Made by a program: the position numbers and the translations under genes. The notes beneath the pieces are model-generated. The model ran no database searches. It was given only the letters and a program-made list of their open reading frames with translations, and was not told where the DNA came from. A stretch of DNA of 64,000 bases, taken from contig JBOGVA010000074.1 of assembly GCA_050692195.1 (NCBI GenBank), positions 1 to 64,000 on the forward strand, written 5' to 3'. Below are positions 1-8,422 of the stretch, piece by piece; positions within the stretch are counted from its first letter, which is position 1; every line of letters starts with the position of its first letter. The stretch comes from JBOGVA01 sp050692195 (GTDB lineage Bacteria > Actinomycetota > UBA4738).

Positions 1-1
1 A

Positions 2-64
2 GGAGAGTCCTTCCGGATGCGGGAGGCCAGACAGCGAGGAGGTGGCCGCCGGAGAACAGCCTGA
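2..64 (+). CDS. istB: IstB-like ATPase, C-terminal end only
   Basis: An open frame runs from the window edge to a TGA at 62-64. Its start (GESFRMR) resembles the conserved GESYRLK-type tail of IstB, the AAA+ helper of IS21 transposition. Only about 20 residues are present, so the Walker motifs cannot be seen. It sits just upstream of the IS terminal repeats, which is the normal position for istB. The short match makes this an inference supported mostly by context. Confidence 0.5.
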   Translation, partial: GESFRMREARQRGGGRRRTA

Positions 65-75
65 TCGCTTGGGGG

Positions 76-120
76 GTGGGGACTTTTAACTGGCCACCAG
101 TGGGGACTTCTCGTTGGCCA
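76..120 (+). repeat. Tandem IS21-type terminal repeats
   Basis: Two 21-base copies starting GTGGGGACTT and ending TGGCCA occur at 76-96 and 100-120 with a 24-base period. They differ at a few internal bases. Multiple terminal repeats of this kind are a hallmark of IS21-family ends. Confidence 0.75.
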
Positions 121-490
121 TTGACAGAGGTTTAAGACATTGATATACGATGTCGCTTAGGGTGTCTCCTTCGAGTACTTGAGGCAGCTCGAGTCGATCA
201 AGCCGAAGTTTACTGACGCCATCGAAACGCAACTGGACTGGTGTCATCTCTGCCACACCGCGCGACTGCGCCTTGCCCTCTGATGAATCGTACGCGAAGT
301 TGACGATAAGGGTCTCCGGGAAGCGGAATTCAAAGCCGAGGAAGGATGCCCAGTTATGCAGGTCATATAGCCGGGCTTCGGTTTGGACTTCTACAATCGG
401 CTCGCCTGGCGGCCAAGGGACCAAGCCTTCGAATATCAAAGGTGCCCTGCCCTTCTCAAGTATTGGCGAACCAGTCGGAGGTCCGTCCAT
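86..490 (-). CDS. Hypothetical 134-residue protein, candidate immunity protein with an IS-derived tail
   Basis: This is a soluble protein without a signal peptide or membrane segment. It is rich in aromatic and acidic residues and looks like a compact mixed alpha/beta domain; I do not recognise the family. It starts at ATG 490, overlapping the end of a short frame that resembles a polymorphic-toxin C-terminus, which is the usual place for an immunity gene. The last dozen or so residues and the TAA stop are encoded by the terminal repeats of the IS21-like element, so the natural C-terminus seems to have been replaced by the insertion. The immunity role is inferred from position only. Confidence 0.45.
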   Translation of the reverse strand: MDGPPTGSPILEKGRAPLIFEGLVPWPPGEPIVEVQTEARLYDLHNWASFLGFEFRFPETLIVNFAYDSSEGKAQSRGVAEMTPVQLRFDGVSKLRLDRLELPQVLEGDTLSDIVYQCLKPLSMANEKSPLVAS

Positions 491-654
491 GTAGCATCTC
501 GAACTGGCCCTCTCGTGTAGTTCACCAGAGATGGGTTGTCAGGGCTTACGTGGCGGACATCAAAGCGCACATGCGGCGTCTCAATTCGGCTACCCGCCGC
601 CTTATCGAAGTGCCCCTTGCCCCTCAAGTCGACCTGGAGGCTATACGGGGTGGA
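436..654 (-). pseudogene. Relic of a polymorphic-toxin C-terminus
   Basis: On the minus strand a short open frame, bounded upstream by TAG at 655-657, reads GKGHFDKAAGSRIETPHVRF and then a stretch rich in Asp, Pro and Asn. The pattern GKGHFD...TPHV resembles the last residues of toxin domains carried by Rhs or other polymorphic toxins. No start codon with a ribosome binding site, delivery domain or repeat region is present upstream; other frames continue the similarity only loosely. It directly precedes the candidate immunity gene. I read it as a decayed orphan toxin tip; a chance resemblance is possible. Confidence 0.35.
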
Positions 655-730
655 CTACGTGAGGCAATACCCTGGATGAGTAACATCCGGCGCGACGTGT
701 TGGACACAGCGGGATGACCCCAGTCTGCTG

Positions 731-943
731 ATGGACTTCCTCGAGGCGGCCCTGGCCGTACTGCGCGAGGAGGACCGTCCCCTCCACTGGACGGTGATCC
801 AGGACCTCGCGCTGAAGCGGGGCTACCTGGATCCGTTCACCCAGCGGGACATCCGCAAGCACCTGCTGGCAGCGCTGGCGGGTGCCGCCAGAGAGGGGAG
901 GATCATGAGGTCGGAGAAAGGAGTCTTCGCCCTCCCCGGCTAG
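731..943 (+). CDS. HARE-HTH domain protein, 70 residues
   Basis: The whole protein fits the HARE-HTH (HB1/ASXL/restriction-endonuclease HTH) domain, a winged-helix-like module. Visible signs are an N-terminal helix (FLEAALAVLRE), the typical segment LHWTVIQDLALKRGYL, and the C-terminal wing ending in FALPG. In bacteria this domain occurs in RNA polymerase delta subunits, restriction enzymes and short stand-alone proteins, where it is thought to bind DNA or to sense modified DNA. It lies 55 bases upstream of the metallo-beta-lactamase gene on the same strand and the two may be co-transcribed. No catalytic domain is attached. Confidence 0.7.
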   Translation: MDFLEAALAVLREEDRPLHWTVIQDLALKRGYLDPFTQRDIRKHLLAALAGAAREGRIMRSEKGVFALPG

Positions 944-998
944 ACACAGGCTGCGCCGCAGCGCACGATAGTACGCCCCGCCCTAAGGAGAGGCGTTC

Positions 999-2453
999 AT
1001 GGCCGCGACGTACGTCGGCTCGTTCAAGGCCTCCCTCAAGAACGACAAGGGGGACCGGATGGCCACCCTGATCTGGGGCGACCCCGTTCACGTCATCGAT
1101 GCATCCGCCGACCCGGTACGAGTGCGGGCCCGAGGGTGGTTCGGCTGGCTGGAAGCCGAAGCGCTGTCCGAGCAGAGCGTGCTCGAGGTCTATGTCATCG
1201 ATGTGGGCCAGGGTGACGCCATCCTGGTAAGGACGCCCGATGATGCGTGGCACCTGATCGACGCGGGAGCCCCCGGCTCGTTTCAGATGACGAGAAAGGG
1301 GGCGGCGAACTTCATCCGCTGGAAGTTCCAGGAGGACCTTCGCCGCGAGAAGATCTCTTTGGCCAACGTGCTCGTCACTCACCACGACTTCGACCACTAC
1401 GGCGGGCTGCTGGACGTCCTGGGGGAGAGGCTGGCGGACGGCCGTACCTTCGACGTCGAGGTCGAGAGCTTCTATCACAACGGCCTGGGGATCTTCCGGT
1501 CGGCTCCCACCATGGGCGAAGTGACCGACGGAGTGGTGGATCCCTTCCCCCAAGGAGAACACGGCATCGATCGCGAAGGGACGTTCGTCACCGAGCTCCT
1601 GGACGGGAAGGAGTCCTTCTCCGATCCTCCCCGGGAGCTCGGCGTGACGTTCGGTCGATACGCGGCGAACGTCGGACAGGTTCCTCGCAACGTGCGGCGG
1701 CTCTCCCACCTGGATGGCCACCTTCCCGGGTACGCCCCCGGGGACGGCGACGTGGCCATCCGGGTGCTCGGACCGGTCGTCGAGCGGTTGGGCGACGGAA
1801 CCGTCGGACTGAGGAAGCTCGGCTCGGAGGCGGTCACGCGGAACGGACACTCCATCGTGCTTCGCCTCGACTACGGCCGGGCCAGGATCCTGCTGACCGG
1901 CGACCTCAACTCGAAGTCGCACAAGCTCCTGCTGAGCTACCACCCCGGGGAAGAGTTTGCGGTCGACGTGGCCAAGGCGTGCCATCACGGAGCGGAAGAC
2001 GTGGAGCTGGAGTTCCTGGAGGCCATGCGACCACGGGCGACCGTGATCTCCTCGGGTGACAACGAGAGCCACGCCCACCCTCGGCCGATGCTGATCGGGG
2101 CGTCCGGCCGCTACGGACGCGAGGCGAAGGACCCGAGGGACCGAAGGCTTCCCCCGCTCGTGTACTCGACCGAGCTGGCCCGGTCCGTCGATCTCGGCTT
2201 CGCCTCTGCGCTTCGGGTCAAGGTAGCGGGGAGCAGCCCGAAGCCGGTTCCGGTCGAGGGCACGGAGGTGAGGGTCGGAGACACGGCGACGCGATACCGT
2301 CCGGTCGGATCCACCCCCATGTCGAGCGACCTGGTCTACGGGCTGGTGAACATCAGGACGGATGGAACCCACGTCCTGTGCGCAACCATGAAGGAGGCCG
2401 GCCGGGACTTCGACGTCCAGGTCTTCAAGGCGGGCGAGGACGTGGATACCTGA
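999..2453 (+). CDS. SH3-like plus ComEC-type metallo-beta-lactamase hydrolase
   Basis: The N-terminal 60 residues look like a small SH3-like beta barrel (VHVIDASADPVRVRARGWFGWLEAEAL). From about residue 65 a ComEC/Rec2-type metallo-beta-lactamase domain follows: VIDVGQGDAIL, the metal motif THHDFDHYGG (an HxHxDH variant in which the first His pair is HH), IVLRLDYG...LLTGDLNS, and ACHHGAED. The C-terminal 120 residues hold no motif I know. Such hydrolases may act on nucleic acid or phosphodiesters. There is no signal peptide or membrane segment, unlike true ComEC. AGGAG lies upstream of ATG 999. Its partner is the HARE-HTH gene just before it. Confidence 0.75.
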   Translation: MAATYVGSFKASLKNDKGDRMATLIWGDPVHVIDASADPVRVRARGWFGWLEAEALSEQSVLEVYVIDVGQGDAILVRTPDDAWHLIDAGAPGSFQMTRKGAANFIRWKFQEDLRREKISLANVLVTHHDFDHYGGLLDVLGERLADGRTFDVEVESFYHNGLGIFRSAPTMGEVTDGVVDPFPQGEHGIDREGTFVTELLDGKESFSDPPRELGVTFGRYAANVGQVPRNVRRLSHLDGHLPGYAPGDGDVAIRVLGPVVERLGDGTVGLRKLGSEAVTRNGHSIVLRLDYGRARILLTGDLNSKSHKLLLSYHPGEEFAVDVAKACHHGAEDVELEFLEAMRPRATVISSGDNESHAHPRPMLIGASGRYGREAKDPRDRRLPPLVYSTELARSVDLGFASALRVKVAGSSPKPVPVEGTEVRVGDTATRYRPVGSTPMSSDLVYGLVNIRTDGTHVLCATMKEAGRDFDVQVFKAGEDVDT

Positions 2454-2468
2454 CCTCGCCGGGGGAGC

Positions 2469-3518
2469 CTAACGCTTTCGGTATTCGATCCCGGAGAACC
2501 TCATGAGCTTCTCGAAGGCGTGCCGAGCCTCGATCCGCCGCACGGTGCCGGATCTGGATCGCATCACGATCGAGTCGGTGACCGCTCCCTCTTCCGTATA
2601 CCGAACCCCCCGCAGGAGCGCCCCGCTGGTCACGCCGGTGGCGGCGACGAACACGTCCTGTCCCGCCACCAGGTCGTCGGTGGTGAGCACCCGGTCGAGG
2701 TCGAATCCGGCGTCGAGGAGCTTCTGCCGCTCCTCGTCGTCACGGGGCCAGAGCTTCCCCTGCATCGCTCCGCCCAGGCACTTGAGCGCGGCGGCGGAGA
2801 TCACGCCTTCCGGGGTCCCGCCGATGCCAATCAGGAGGTCGACGCCGGTTCCTTCCTGAGCCGCGGCGATGGCGGGAGCGACGTCGCCGTCGGTGATCAG
2901 GAACACCTTGGCCCCGGTCTCCCTCAACCCTGCGATCAGCTCCCGGTGCCGGTCACGGTCCAGGACGACCACGGCGACCTCTTCCGGTGGGACCCCCCTC
3001 GCCTTGGCCACGCGGGCCACGTTCTCGCCGGGAGGAGCGGTGATGTCGATGGCGTCGGCCACCTCCGGCCCACAGGCGATCTTGTCCATGTAGACCGCGG
3101 CCCCGGGGAAGAAGAGCGTGCCTCGCTCGGCCACGGCCACCACGGAGATCGCGTTCGGCTGGCCGACGGACGTGAGGCGGGTCCCCTCGAGGGGGTCCAC
3201 CGCCACGTCCACCTCGGGCGGCCTCCCGTTCCCTATCCGCTCGCCGTTGTAGAGCATCGGGGCCTTGTCCTTCTCCCCCTCCCCGATGACCACCTCACCG
3301 TCCATCGACACCGTGTCGAGCATGAGCCGCATGGCATCGACTGCGGCCTGATCCGCGCCTTCCTTGTCCCCCTTGCCGATCCATCGACCTGCTGCCAGCG
3401 CGGCAGCTTCCGTCACCCGGACCAGCTCGAGAGCGAGGTTGCGGTCGGGAGCCGAGGGCGGCGGAGGTTCCGTTGGCGACCATTCGTCCACACCCGGCGT
3501 CTCCGAAGAGTCGGTCAT
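2469..3518 (-). CDS. glpX: Class II fructose-1,6-bisphosphatase
   Basis: This 349-residue GlpX-type phosphatase hydrolyses fructose 1,6-bisphosphate to fructose 6-phosphate in gluconeogenesis, in the cytoplasm. Family motifs are GEGE near 79-82, DPLEGT at 108-113 and the [10 protein letters not shown] segment. The first 25 residues are Pro-rich and probably disordered. It starts 4 bases after the gpsA stop, preceded by a GAGGGG-like ribosome binding site, so the two genes form an operon joining glycerol phosphate and sugar phosphate metabolism. In Actinomycetota GlpX is commonly the only FBPase. Confidence 0.92.
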   Translation of the reverse strand: MTDSSETPGVDEWSPTEPPPPSAPDRNLALELVRVTEAAALAAGRWIGKGDKEGADQAAVDAMRLMLDTVSMDGEVVIGEGEKDKAPMLYNGERIGNGRPPEVDVAVDPLEGTRLTSVGQPNAISVVAVAERGTLFFPGAAVYMDKIACGPEVADAIDITAPPGENVARVAKARGVPPEEVAVVVLDRDRHRELIAGLRETGAKVFLITDGDVAPAIAAAQEGTGVDLLIGIGGTPEGVISAAALKCLGGAMQGKLWPRDDEERQKLLDAGFDLDRVLTTDDLVAGQDVFVAATGVTSGALLRGVRYTEEGAVTDSIVMRSRSGTVRRIEARHAFEKLMRFSGIEYRKR

Positions 3519-3522
3519 GGCC

Positions 3523-4518
3523 TCATCCCCTCAGGCATTCCAGAACGGAATCGGCGGGCGCACTCTCGAACAGGATCCTGTGCATCTGCTCGAGGAACGG
3601 CAGGGTCACCCCGAGTCCTTCCGCAAGATGCCGCACGTCCCTGGCCGAGTCCACCCCCTCCACCGTCATCCCCCGGTCCGTCAATCCCTTCAGGGCGGCC
3701 CCGGGCTCGGCGCCCTCTCCGAGCAGCTCCCCGTACAGGCGGTTGCGGCCGCCCAGGGTCGTGACCAGGGTATCGCCCAGCCCGGCCAGACCGCTCACGG
3801 TCTCCCGCCGGCCCCCCGCGGCGACGACCAGCTCGGCCAGCTCCCCGAAGGCCCGGGTGAACAGGGCGGCCTTGGCGTTCTGATATTCGCGCCCGGAAAC
3901 CTTGCCCAGCCCGTCCAGGATCCCCATTCCGATCGCCGCGACGTTCTTCGCCACCGTGCAGTACTCCACGCCGGCCAGGTCGTCGGTCACCGTCACGTGA
4001 TAGGTGTCCGAGCGAAAGGCCGTTGCCCCCTCCTCGGCCGTGCCGACATCGCCGGAGGCGAAGACCGAAGCGGTTGGCAGCCCCTGGGCGACCTCCGAGG
4101 CCAGGCACGGTCCGCCCACCGAGATCACCCTACGGTGGCCCACCTCCTCCTGGTACACCTCCGACATTCGCTTGCGGGACTCGGGTTCGAGCCCTTTCGC
4201 CACCCCGACCACCAGGGGAAGCGAGCCGCAGCCGTCCGTCACGATCCTGGCCAGCGTCCGGGCTCCTCCGGAATGTGCCCCCAGGACCGCGATGTCCATA
4301 CCTTCGGCCGCCAGTCCGATCTCGTCCGGTGTGAGCACGGTCAGAGACTCCGGCAGGTATTCGGGAAGCGAGGGATGCCGCCGCTCATCGGTCAGGGACT
4401 GGAGGACTGCCCGGTCGAACTCGCTCGTCCAGAGCTTCGTCCTGTGACCCCGGCGAGCCAGGTGCATGGCCAGGGCCGTCCCCATGGCCCCCGCTCCGAA
4501 CACGGTCACGTTCGACAC
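3523..4518 (-). CDS. gpsA: NAD(P)-dependent glycerol-3-phosphate dehydrogenase
   Basis: The enzyme reduces dihydroxyacetone phosphate to sn-glycerol 3-phosphate for phospholipid synthesis. The N-terminus carries the Rossmann motif GAGAMG (residues 8-13 from the chosen start). Later come [14 protein letters not shown] with the catalytic lysine and the [11 protein letters not shown] segment typical of the C-terminal domain. The frame is open to ATG 4554, but GTG 4518 gives the usual length (331 residues), removes an unconserved leader, and lies 9 bases after a TATCCT box (4533-4528), so the transcript may be leaderless. It is followed at once by glpX. Confidence 0.9.
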   Translation of the reverse strand: MSNVTVFGAGAMGTALAMHLARRGHRTKLWTSEFDRAVLQSLTDERRHPSLPEYLPESLTVLTPDEIGLAAEGMDIAVLGAHSGGARTLARIVTDGCGSLPLVVGVAKGLEPESRKRMSEVYQEEVGHRRVISVGGPCLASEVAQGLPTASVFASGDVGTAEEGATAFRSDTYHVTVTDDLAGVEYCTVAKNVAAIGMGILDGLGKVSGREYQNAKAALFTRAFGELAELVVAAGGRRETVSGLAGLGDTLVTTLGGRNRLYGELLGEGAEPGAALKGLTDRGMTVEGVDSARDVRHLAEGLGVTLPFLEQMHRILFESAPADSVLECLRG

Positions 4519-4596
4519 CAGAGCGGCAGGATATCGAACCGGGGTCCAGGGCATGCCCCCCGTATGGCCGGAACGGGGAGCTGCGAAACCCCGGTC

Positions 4597-5271
4597 CTAG
4601 ACCGATACGGCTCCGTTGCGCACGGCGAACGCCACGGCCTCGAGCTTCGAGTGAACTCCCAGCTTCGACAGCAGGTTTCGGACGTGTGTCTGGACGGTCT
4701 GGGGGCTGATGTAGAGCCTGGTGGCGATGTCGTCGTTGCGATGGCCTTCGGCCAGCAGGCCGAGGATCTCCTTCTCCCGCTCGGTGAGCTGGTCGAGCAG
4801 GAGCTGGGCGTCCCTCCTGGCCTCCCTCTCCCTGGCCACCAAGGGCAGAAGGCGAGCAAGAGCGGCTCGGTCGATCAGGATCTCGCCCGCCGCCGCCGCC
4901 TTCACCGTGGAGAGGAACTCGTCGACGCCTTCGGTCTTCCGGAGGAATCCCGACGCCCCGGCTTCGACCGCCTCCACCAGGAGCCGTTCGTCCTCCAGCG
5001 CCGTCATGATGACGACCTTGGTGGCAGGGGAAGCCTGCTTGATCCGGCGGGTTGCCTCGATGCCGCTCATCGGTCCTTGGAACATGACGTCCATCAGGAC
5101 GACATCCGGATGATGGCGGTCCGCCAGGGCGACGGCTTCATCGGGTGAGTGAACCGGAGGAGACAGGAGAATCAGGCCGGGGTCCTGCTCCACCACCGTC
5201 GTCAGTGTGTCGGTGAGAAGCCGATGGTCATCGCAGATGAGGAGCCGGATCGGCTCCGTTGCGTCGCTCAC
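4597..5271 (-). CDS. NarL/LuxR-family response regulator
   Basis: The receiver domain has the acidic pair in ICDDH (D14, D15), the phosphorylated Asp in LMDVMF (D61) and a conserved Lys in FLRKTEG (K112). A LuxR-type helix-turn-helix follows at about 160-224 (LTEREKEILGLLAEG, SPQTVQTHVRNLLSKL). The frame extends to ATG 5307, but GTG 5271 with an upstream GAGGG gives a standard N-terminus. No histidine kinase lies next to it; a NarL-type sensor at 12726 is one possible partner. Its targets are unknown. Confidence 0.87.
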   Translation of the reverse strand: MSDATEPIRLLICDDHRLLTDTLTTVVEQDPGLILLSPPVHSPDEAVALADRHHPDVVLMDVMFQGPMSGIEATRRIKQASPATKVVIMTALEDERLLVEAVEAGASGFLRKTEGVDEFLSTVKAAAAGEILIDRAALARLLPLVAREREARRDAQLLLDQLTEREKEILGLLAEGHRNDDIATRLYISPQTVQTHVRNLLSKLGVHSKLEAVAFAVRNGAVSV

Positions 5272-5353
5272 AATGCAGCCCTCGCCCCCCTTGATCCCCA
5301 TCATCATCGTACTGCCTCATCGGCACGGCTCTGCGACCCCTCAAAATAGGTGC

Positions 5354-6265
5354 GTGCCAACCCGGCATGTCGCCTTGCTCGTCGTCGGCGTGGTGGCCGT
5401 GTCCTTCTCGGCGATCTTCATCCGGCTTGCCGAGGCGCCGGCCCTCACCATCGCCTTCTACCGAACGGGGATGGCCGCCGCCATGCTCCTGCCTCTGGTG
5501 GTGCTTCGACGCCGTCGGGAAGTGCGGGGCCTCTCGCGACGGCAGATCGGGATCGCCCTGCTTGCCGGTGCCATGCTTGCCCTGCACTTCGCCCTGTGGA
5601 TAACTTCCCTCTCGTACACGACCATCGCGGCGAGCGTGGTCCTGGTCACCACGCAGCCGATCTTCGTGGCCACGTTCTCTCGAGTTCTGTTCGGCGAGCG
5701 TCTCTTTCGCGCCACGCTCGCCGGCATCCTCGTCTGTCTCATCGGTGCGGCGGTGGTGTCCGGCGGCGACTTCGGCAGCCCCACCCGGCCCCGTGCGCTG
5801 GAAGGCGACCTCCTGGCGCTGGCCGGAGCCATCACCGCGGCGGCCTACTTCGTCGCCGGACGGCGGCTCCGCCAGGAGGTCTCCCTGCTCACCTACGCGG
5901 CGCTGGCCTATTCGACCTGCGCCGTCGTCCTGTTCCCCGTGGCTCTCCTTTCCGGGTCTCAACTGGCCGGCTTTCCCGCCAAGACGTGGGGGCTCTTCGT
6001 GCTGATGGCGGTGGTCCCCCAGATGCTCGGCCACACGGTCTTCAACTATCTGCTCAAGGAGGTCGAGGCGACCGTCGTGGCCATATCGGTGATGGGGGAG
6101 CCGGTCGGTGCCACCTTGCTGGCCTTGGCCATCTTCGGCGAGCGGCCTTCCGCAACCGCCCTGCTCGGAGGCGTGCTGATCCTTGCCGGAATCTACGTCG
6201 CGATCACCTCGCACGCCAGAGGGAGACGGGTGCGCCCAGCCGACGTGGGGGTCCCGGTGGAGTGA
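5354..6265 (+). CDS. EamA (DMT) family transporter
   Basis: A membrane protein of about 303 residues with ten predicted helices in two EamA repeats (start LLVVGVVAVSFSAIFIRLAEAP; second half beginning around GDLLALAGAITAAAYFVAGR). These proteins export metabolites such as amino acids or drug-like compounds; the substrate cannot be told from sequence. The open frame extends upstream through the divergent regulator gene, but GTG 5354 is the first start that leaves a plausible short N-terminus before the first helix. It is transcribed away from the response regulator. Confidence 0.87.
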   Translation: MPTRHVALLVVGVVAVSFSAIFIRLAEAPALTIAFYRTGMAAAMLLPLVVLRRRREVRGLSRRQIGIALLAGAMLALHFALWITSLSYTTIAASVVLVTTQPIFVATFSRVLFGERLFRATLAGILVCLIGAAVVSGGDFGSPTRPRALEGDLLALAGAITAAAYFVAGRRLRQEVSLLTYAALAYSTCAVVLFPVALLSGSQLAGFPAKTWGLFVLMAVVPQMLGHTVFNYLLKEVEATVVAISVMGEPVGATLLALAIFGERPSATALLGGVLILAGIYVAITSHARGRRVRPADVGVPVE

Positions 6266-6282
6266 AGGGCTAACATGCTGTG

Positions 6283-8415
6283 ATGGCGAAGGCCCGTTCG
6301 GTCACCGACATCAGAGAGGCCCAGGTCATCAAGCATGACAGGGCCTTCTTTCTGTCGGATCGATTCGGGGACATTCCCGAGGACAATCAGGCCGCTCTCG
6401 GCCTGTATGTTCGGGATACGCGGTTCCTGTCTCGGCTCGAGCTGACCCTCGACGAGCTCCACCCCGTCCTGCTTCACTCGTCCACTGAGCGTAGCTACTG
6501 GCAGGTCGTGCAGCTGGCCTTCCCCATCCTGGTCATGCATCCCAGCGGCTTCGAACACCAGGAGAACATCTCCGTATCCCGGAGCAGGATCCTCTCCGAC
6601 TCTCTGGTCGAACAGATCGAGATCTCCAACTATGGGAGCAGCCCTAGATCCGTCCGGCTGGCAGTGACCTTCGACGTCGACTTCCTGGACCTGTTCGAGG
6701 TCCGGGAGTGGCTCCGGACGCGGGCTCAGCCAGGTCAATCCCAGCCACCTGAGGTCGGGAAGAACTTCGTGGCATTCGGCCACCGGGGGGCCGACGGCGT
6801 GGTCAGGACGACGACGATCCGCTTCTCGCCAGCCCCGGACGAGCTCAACGCCAACCGGGCGATCTTCAAGCTTGACCTGGGCGATGGCGAGGAGTTGGCG
6901 GTCACGATGGAGATCACGCCCGTCGTCGGATTGACGAAGCCAACCCGGCGGGGCCTGCCCGAGGCGCGCCAGCATCTCGAGCAGGAATACACGCAGTGGC
7001 GGAAGCGGTGCACCCGATTCCGTACCAGCAACCACCAGCTCTCCCAGTATCTGGATCGCGCGATCCTCGACCTGCGGATGCTCCTGTCCGAGGGCGACCA
7101 GCCGGATCCGACCATCGACGCCGGCATCCCGTGGTTCTGCGCCTTGTTCGGGAGGGATTCGCTGATCACGGCCTATCAGAGCCTTGGGCTGAACCCGGAC
7201 CTGGCTTGGGCTGTGCTTCGTGTCCTGGCGGCGCGACAGGGTACTCAGGAGGATGATTGGCGGGAAGAGGAGCCCGGCAAGATTCTTCACGTCCTCCGGC
7301 TGGGAGAGCTGGCGGGGGCGGGGGAGATTCCCACGCCGTACTACGGATCCGTCGACGCCACGCCCCTCTGGCTCGTGCTGCTGGCATACGCGTACTCGTG
7401 GACCGGAGACCTGGAGGCGGTTCGGGCTCTGTGGCCCAACGCCCTGGCCGCGCTGGACTGGATCGACCGCTATGGGGACCTCGACGGCGACGGGTACGTG
7501 GAATACCGGCGGCGGTCGCCGAAGGGCCTGGACAATCAGGGATGGAAGGACTCATGGAATGGCGTGGTGCACCCGGACGGGGCCCTCGCTCGGGGCCCCA
7601 TCGCAATGGTCGAGGTACAGGGGTACGTGTATCAGGCCAAGTCGCTCCTTTCTCGAGTGGCCGCCGGCCTGGGGGAGTCGGACGTCTCCGGCCGACTGGC
7701 TCGAGAGGCCACGGAGCTGAAGGAGCGGTTAAACCGAGACTTCTGGATGGAGTCCGAGGGGTACTTCGCCCTGGCCCTGGACGGGGACAAGCGTCTCGTC
7801 CCGACGATCACCTCGAACCCGGGCCACTGCTTGTGGTCGAGGATCGTGGACGAGGACAAGGCCCTCCGGGTGGCGCGAAGACTGTTGTCGCCGGCGCTGT
7901 CTTCCGGGTGGGGGATCAGGACGCTTGCGGCCAAACAACCGGTCTTCGACCCGCTCGGTTATCACACCGGCACGATCTGGCCGCATGACAACGCGCTGAT
8001 CGCCGAGGGGCTCAAGTTCTACGGCTTCGACGAGGAGTCCATGAAGGTCATCGACCAGCTCTCTCTGGCCGGAGCCCACTTCCCCCTCGCTCGATACCCC
8101 GAGCTGTTCTGCGGCTTCTCCCGAGATGACGTCCCCGTGCCCGTGGAATACCCGGTGGCGTGCCGCCCGCAGGCCTGGTCGAGCGGGGCACCTCTGCTGA
8201 TGCTCCGATCGTACGGGGGGATGATGGCCGATGCGCCGGCCGGCAAGCTGTACATCGTCCGTCCCAGGCTTCCGGTGTGGCTGGAGCGCATCGACATCAT
8301 GGGCATGCGAGTCGGATCGTCTCGCCTCGACCTGACGTTCTCGTCGCACGAAGGTGTCACCGCGACCCAGGTCCCGCGCAAGGAGGGTGAGATCGAGGTC
8401 CTGATCAGCCAGTGA
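6283..8415 (+). CDS. Glycogen debranching enzyme-like protein (six-hairpin glycosidase)
   Basis: The N-terminal 200 residues form the glycogen debranching N-terminal domain (FFLSDRFGDIP, GLYVRDTRFLSRLEL). A six-hairpin catalytic domain follows, with GIPWFCALFGRDSLIT, the calcium-binding-like YGDLDGDGYVEYRRR and GTIWPHDNALIAEGLKFYG. Relatives act as amylo-alpha-1,6-glucosidases or related exo-glycosidases. ATG 6283 is preceded by TAACAT (6271-6276) with a 6-base gap and no ribosome binding site, which suggests a leaderless transcript; GTG 6280 is an alternative start. No other glycogen genes are nearby. Confidence 0.85.
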   Translation: MAKARSVTDIREAQVIKHDRAFFLSDRFGDIPEDNQAALGLYVRDTRFLSRLELTLDELHPVLLHSSTERSYWQVVQLAFPILVMHPSGFEHQENISVSRSRILSDSLVEQIEISNYGSSPRSVRLAVTFDVDFLDLFEVREWLRTRAQPGQSQPPEVGKNFVAFGHRGADGVVRTTTIRFSPAPDELNANRAIFKLDLGDGEELAVTMEITPVVGLTKPTRRGLPEARQHLEQEYTQWRKRCTRFRTSNHQLSQYLDRAILDLRMLLSEGDQPDPTIDAGIPWFCALFGRDSLITAYQSLGLNPDLAWAVLRVLAARQGTQEDDWREEEPGKILHVLRLGELAGAGEIPTPYYGSVDATPLWLVLLAYAYSWTGDLEAVRALWPNALAALDWIDRYGDLDGDGYVEYRRRSPKGLDNQGWKDSWNGVVHPDGALARGPIAMVEVQGYVYQAKSLLSRVAAGLGESDVSGRLAREATELKERLNRDFWMESEGYFALALDGDKRLVPTITSNPGHCLWSRIVDEDKALRVARRLLSPALSSGWGIRTLAAKQPVFDPLGYHTGTIWPHDNALIAEGLKFYGFDEESMKVIDQLSLAGAHFPLARYPELFCGFSRDDVPVPVEYPVACRPQAWSSGAPLLMLRSYGGMMADAPAGKLYIVRPRLPVWLERIDIMGMRVGSSRLDLTFSSHEGVTATQVPRKEGEIEVLISQ

Positions 8416-8422
8416 GGCGCCG

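Larger units (their letters stand above)
1..126 (+). mobile_element. Right end of an IS21-family insertion sequence
   Basis: The window opens inside an insertion sequence. Positions 2-64 encode what looks like the last residues of IstB. They are followed by two copies of a roughly 21-base repeat (76-96 and 100-120) of the type found at IS21 termini, and the tip GGCCATTGACA ends in CA at 126, as IS21-family ends do. The left part lies outside the window. Beyond 126 the sequence changes to an ordinary coding stretch, so 126/127 is the likely junction. The terminal repeats are where the transposase IstA is expected to bind. The family call rests on terminal layout and the short IstB tail. Confidence 0.7.

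Noticed and set aside
903..2372. Long minus-strand open frame (489 codons) across the HARE-HTH/metallo-beta-lactamase region
   Set aside because: It is antisense to a gene with clear motifs and has no family signals; in DNA this GC-rich long shadow frames are common.
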